A stretch of 64,000 nucleotides of DNA, taken from Lachnospiraceae bacterium (GTDB lineage Bacteria > Bacillota > Clostridia > Lachnospirales > Lachnospiraceae). Under the pieces are notes generated by a model. That model searched no databases and was not told the origin of the DNA. It saw only the letters and a program-made list of their open reading frames with translations. The DNA lies in the NCBI GenBank assembly GCA_022845895.1, contig AP025573.1:1522501-1586500 (forward strand), read 5' to 3'. Numbering within the stretch: position 1 is the first letter of the stretch; each line of letters opens with the position of its first letter. A program made the translations under genes and the position numbers. Shown here piece after piece: positions 61,487 through 64,000 of the stretch.

Positions 61487-63568
61487 ATGATGGTGAAAAT
61501 CGGGAAATGGATTGCAAAACATAAGAATATCATCTTGATACTCGGATTACTTCTGATCGTCCCGTCTATCATCGGGATGAACATGACGAGAATCAACTAT
61601 GATGTACTAAGCTATCTTCCAGGCAGCCTTGAGACCGTAAAAGGACAGGACACCCTGGTGGACGAATTCGGAATGGGCGCCTTTTCCATGGTCATCGTAG
61701 AAGGTATGGAAGAAAAAGATGTAGCGGCGCTGAAGGAAGAGATGAAGGCAGTAGATCATGTGGCGGATGTCATCTGGTACGATGATCTCATGGATATCAG
61801 CGTTCCGATGGAGATGATTCCATCCAAGTATGAGAAGGTATTCAAAAATGGAGATTCCACGATGCTCGTGGCGCTGTTCGACAACACGACTTCTTCAGAT
61901 GAGACGATGGATGCGGTGACGCAGCTTCGGAAAATAAGCGCGAAGCACTGCTTCATAAGCGGAATGTCAGGTGTGGTGACGGATATCAAGTCGCTGGCTC
62001 TGAGCGAGATGCCGATCTACGTATTGATTGCGGTCGTGCTCTGCCTGATCATTCTGGCGCTCACGATGGATTCGTGGATTACGCCGTTCATATTTATGTT
62101 CAGCATCGGTATCGCCATCCTGTACAACATGGGGACGAATATGTTCCTGTCCGACGTATCGTATATTACGAAGGCGCTGGCCGCGGTGCTGCAGCTCGGC
62201 GTGACGCTGGACTATTCCATCTTCCTGCTGAACAGCTATGAGGAAAATAAAAAACGGTTTCCGGGCGAAAGGAACCGGGCGATGGCACATGCCATCTCCA
62301 ATACGTTCAAGTCGGTCGTGGGAAGCTCTGTGACGACGATAGCCGGGTTTATTGCTCTCTGCTTCATGACCTTCAAGCTCGGCACGAATATCGGCATCGT
62401 CATGTCCAAAGGAGTCGCGATCGGCGTCGTGTGCTGTGTCACTCTTCTGCCGGCCATGGTGCTCACATTCGACAAGTGGATCGACAAGACGACGCACAAG
62501 CCGATACTGCCGGACCTTGGGAAGCTGTCCGCATTCATCACGCGGCACAATAAAGTATGGCTGGCAGCGTTCCTGATCCTGCTTATTCCGGCCATCTATG
62601 GCAATGCCCGCACGGATGTATACTACAATATCGACAAAGGGCTCCCGGATACGTTGAAAAGCTCTGTGGCCAATCAGAAGCTGGACGAAGATTTCCACAT
62701 GAATAACGTCTATATGGTGATGCTGAAGAATGACGAGATGGATCAGAAGGAAAAAGCAGAGATGATGGAACAGATAGAAGGGGTTGACGGCGTGAAATGG
62801 GCCATCGGCATGGAATCTGTCGTCGGTCCCGCCGTTCCGGAAGATTTTATTCCATCCGGAGTGAAATCAAAGCTGCAGAGCGACAATTATGAGATACAGT
62901 TCATCTGTTCGGATTATAAGACTGCCACCGATGAAGTCAATGAACAGGTCAAGTCGATCGACAAGATCGTGAAGAGCTACGACAAGGAGTCTATGGTGAT
63001 TGGAGAAGCTCCGCTGACAAAGGATCTGACGGTAATCGCAGACAGCGACATGCGGAATGTAAATGTCATATCGATCATTGCTATATTTATCATCATCTGC
63101 CTTGTGTTCAAATCCATATCACTTCCGGTCATACTCGTCGCGATCATCGAGTTTGCCATCTGCGTCAACATGGCAGTCCCGTTCTATACGGGTACAGAGC
63201 TGCCGTTCGTGGCAAGCATCGTCATCGGGACGGTACAGCTTGGATCTACGGTCGACTATGCGATCCTCATGACGAGCCGGTACCAGAAGGAACGGAGCCG
63301 CGGACGCTCGAAGAAGGAGGCCATCAGCCTGGCGCACCAGTCGTCCATGAAGTCGATCCTAATCAGCGGCGTCAGCTTCTTTGCCGCAACGTTCGGCGTG
63401 GGGCTGTACTCGAAGATAGATATGATAAGCTCGCTCTGCACGCTGCTGTCCAGAGGGGCAATCATCAGCACGGTTGTCGTTATCTGCGTACTGCCGGCGA
63501 TGTTCATGGTATTTGATAAAGTAATCTGCAGAACAAGCAAAGGATTCTTGCCGAAACAGGCAGAATAA
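61487..63568 (+). CDS. MMPL/RND family transporter
   Basis: 693 residues, twelve predicted membrane helices in two six-helix halves with an outer domain after the first helix of each. Family motifs occur twice: LGVTLDYSIFLLNSYEENKK and LGSTVDYAILMTSRYQKERSRGRSKKEA, each carrying the proton-relay-type Asp-Tyr. Such proteins export lipids, peptides or drugs. AGGAGG lies 11 nt before the ATG at 61487 (a second ATG follows directly). Under TetR control; the next gene encodes a secreted protein and may work with it. Confidence 0.92.
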   Translation: MMVKIGKWIAKHKNIILILGLLLIVPSIIGMNMTRINYDVLSYLPGSLETVKGQDTLVDEFGMGAFSMVIVEGMEEKDVAALKEEMKAVDHVADVIWYDDLMDISVPMEMIPSKYEKVFKNGDSTMLVALFDNTTSSDETMDAVTQLRKISAKHCFISGMSGVVTDIKSLALSEMPIYVLIAVVLCLIILALTMDSWITPFIFMFSIGIAILYNMGTNMFLSDVSYITKALAAVLQLGVTLDYSIFLLNSYEENKKRFPGERNRAMAHAISNTFKSVVGSSVTTIAGFIALCFMTFKLGTNIGIVMSKGVAIGVVCCVTLLPAMVLTFDKWIDKTTHKPILPDLGKLSAFITRHNKVWLAAFLILLIPAIYGNARTDVYYNIDKGLPDTLKSSVANQKLDEDFHMNNVYMVMLKNDEMDQKEKAEMMEQIEGVDGVKWAIGMESVVGPAVPEDFIPSGVKSKLQSDNYEIQFICSDYKTATDEVNEQVKSIDKIVKSYDKESMVIGEAPLTKDLTVIADSDMRNVNVISIIAIFIIICLVFKSISLPVILVAIIEFAICVNMAVPFYTGTELPFVASIVIGTVQLGSTVDYAILMTSRYQKERSRGRSKKEAISLAHQSSMKSILISGVSFFAATFGVGLYSKIDMISSLCTLLSRGAIISTVVVICVLPAMFMVFDKVICRTSKGFLPKQAE

Positions 63569-63582
63569 TCAGGGAGGTATCT

Positions 63583-64000
63583 ATGATGAGAAAGAGTAGA
63601 AAGAATAAGATCATGGCAGGAAGCATGGCTCTAGTGATGGCTGTCTCCATGGCAGGCGTCTCCTGCTGGCACAATATGTCCGCGGCGGAAGTAAAAGCGG
63701 CCAACGAGGATGTGGAGACTCTTAAGAAGGCGGCATCCGAAGCGCTTGGCGATACAGACACGAAGACGGACGGGGTATACAAAGACGAGACCGTATATGT
63801 GAAGGCAGACGCGGCTGGGAAAGTGACGGACACGACAGTGAGCGAATGGCTGAAGAATCCGGGCAGCGGCGCCTTAGAGGATGCAACAGGTCTTACAGAT
63901 ATCAAGAACGTAAAAGGCGACGAGACATTTACAGGAAAGGAGAATGGCTGCGTCACATGGGATGCGAAAGGAAACGATATCTATTACCAGGGCAGAGCAG
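63583..64000 (+). CDS. Secreted protein, N-terminal part (3' end outside window)
   Basis: Two in-frame ATGs (63583, 63586) follow GGGAGG. The signal peptide includes IMAGSMALVMAVSMAGVSCW and probably ends at SAAEVKAA. The visible mature part is acidic with a repeat-like YKDETVYVKADAAGKVTDTTVSEWLKNP and later ENGCVTWDAKGNDIYYQG. I have seen comparable proteins behind MMPL transporters in Lachnospiraceae as large cell-surface or envelope proteins, but function is unknown. Truncated by the window. Confidence 0.75.
   Translation, partial: MMRKSRKNKIMAGSMALVMAVSMAGVSCWHNMSAAEVKAANEDVETLKKAASEALGDTDTKTDGVYKDETVYVKADAAGKVTDTTVSEWLKNPGSGALEDATGLTDIKNVKGDETFTGKENGCVTWDAKGNDIYYQGRA

Overview
The window is an ordinary-looking chromosomal stretch of a spore-forming, anaerobic, low-to-mid GC Firmicute, most probably a Lachnospiraceae member (relatives of Clostridium scindens or Dorea; this is inference from gene content). 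Pointers are a complete spoIIGA-sigE-sigG block, SpoVT, a SCIFF peptide with its radical-SAM maturase and SecDF, HemZ, strong AGGAGG ribosome binding sites, GTG and TTG starts, a THF riboswitch and a T-box.

Layout. 1-4500: tail of a pyruvate formate-lyase activase, a tiny 53-residue reverse gene with a structured upstream region, a radical SAM protein, a first SEDS (FtsW/RodA-type) gene, a DegV protein and a small membrane protein. 4561-16004: the division and cell wall cluster mraZ-rsmH-ftsL-PBP-PBP-mraY-murD-ftsW-ftsQ-ftsZ, headed by a promoter carrying 10-bp-spaced AAGTGG boxes (MraZ autoregulation). 16029-20487: sporulation, with Spo0A boxes in front of spoIIGA-sigE, then a beta-CASP RNase and sigG. 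20600-28516: HAD phosphatase, small proteins, pth-mfd, a PrsA-like lipoprotein, and yqeY facing it. 28700-35405: spoVT, then TIGR04086 membrane protein, SCIFF peptide, SCIFF maturase, SecDF and RecJ. 35430-43659: apt, rel, a glyoxalase-II-like hydrolase, hemZ, hisS, aspS. 43675-47460: a LysR regulator, a SipW-type signal peptidase with one presumptive substrate, and a tRNA-Gly. 47639-54146: hom, MATE pump, THF riboswitch-folT, DUF554, MarR, and a Fur-box-headed DUF3793-flavodoxin-DUF2325 operon. 54340-60638: thyA-folA-glycosyltransferase, then T-box-ilvB-ilvN and ilvE. 60690-64000: a divergent TetR/MMPL pair with three matching operators and the start of a secreted protein.

The most unusual structure is in the 830-bp gap between the convergent prsA-like gene and yqeY. 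Each gene is followed, starting at its TAA stop, by a copy of a related 216-bp hairpin element (27249-27464 and, inverted, 27848-28063). The copies differ, but within each copy the two arms match each other, so substitutions are compensated in both the outer and the inner stem. This is what a structured RNA, or a foldback mobile element, would show. A second theme is a set of five long, nearly perfect palindromes (arms 16-42 bp) placed just after genes and sharing GGGGACG or GGGGTC cores; one of them contains the stop codons of two convergent genes. A third is a terminator-like hairpin whose 3' arm contains the Shine-Dalgarno sequence of the second PBP gene.
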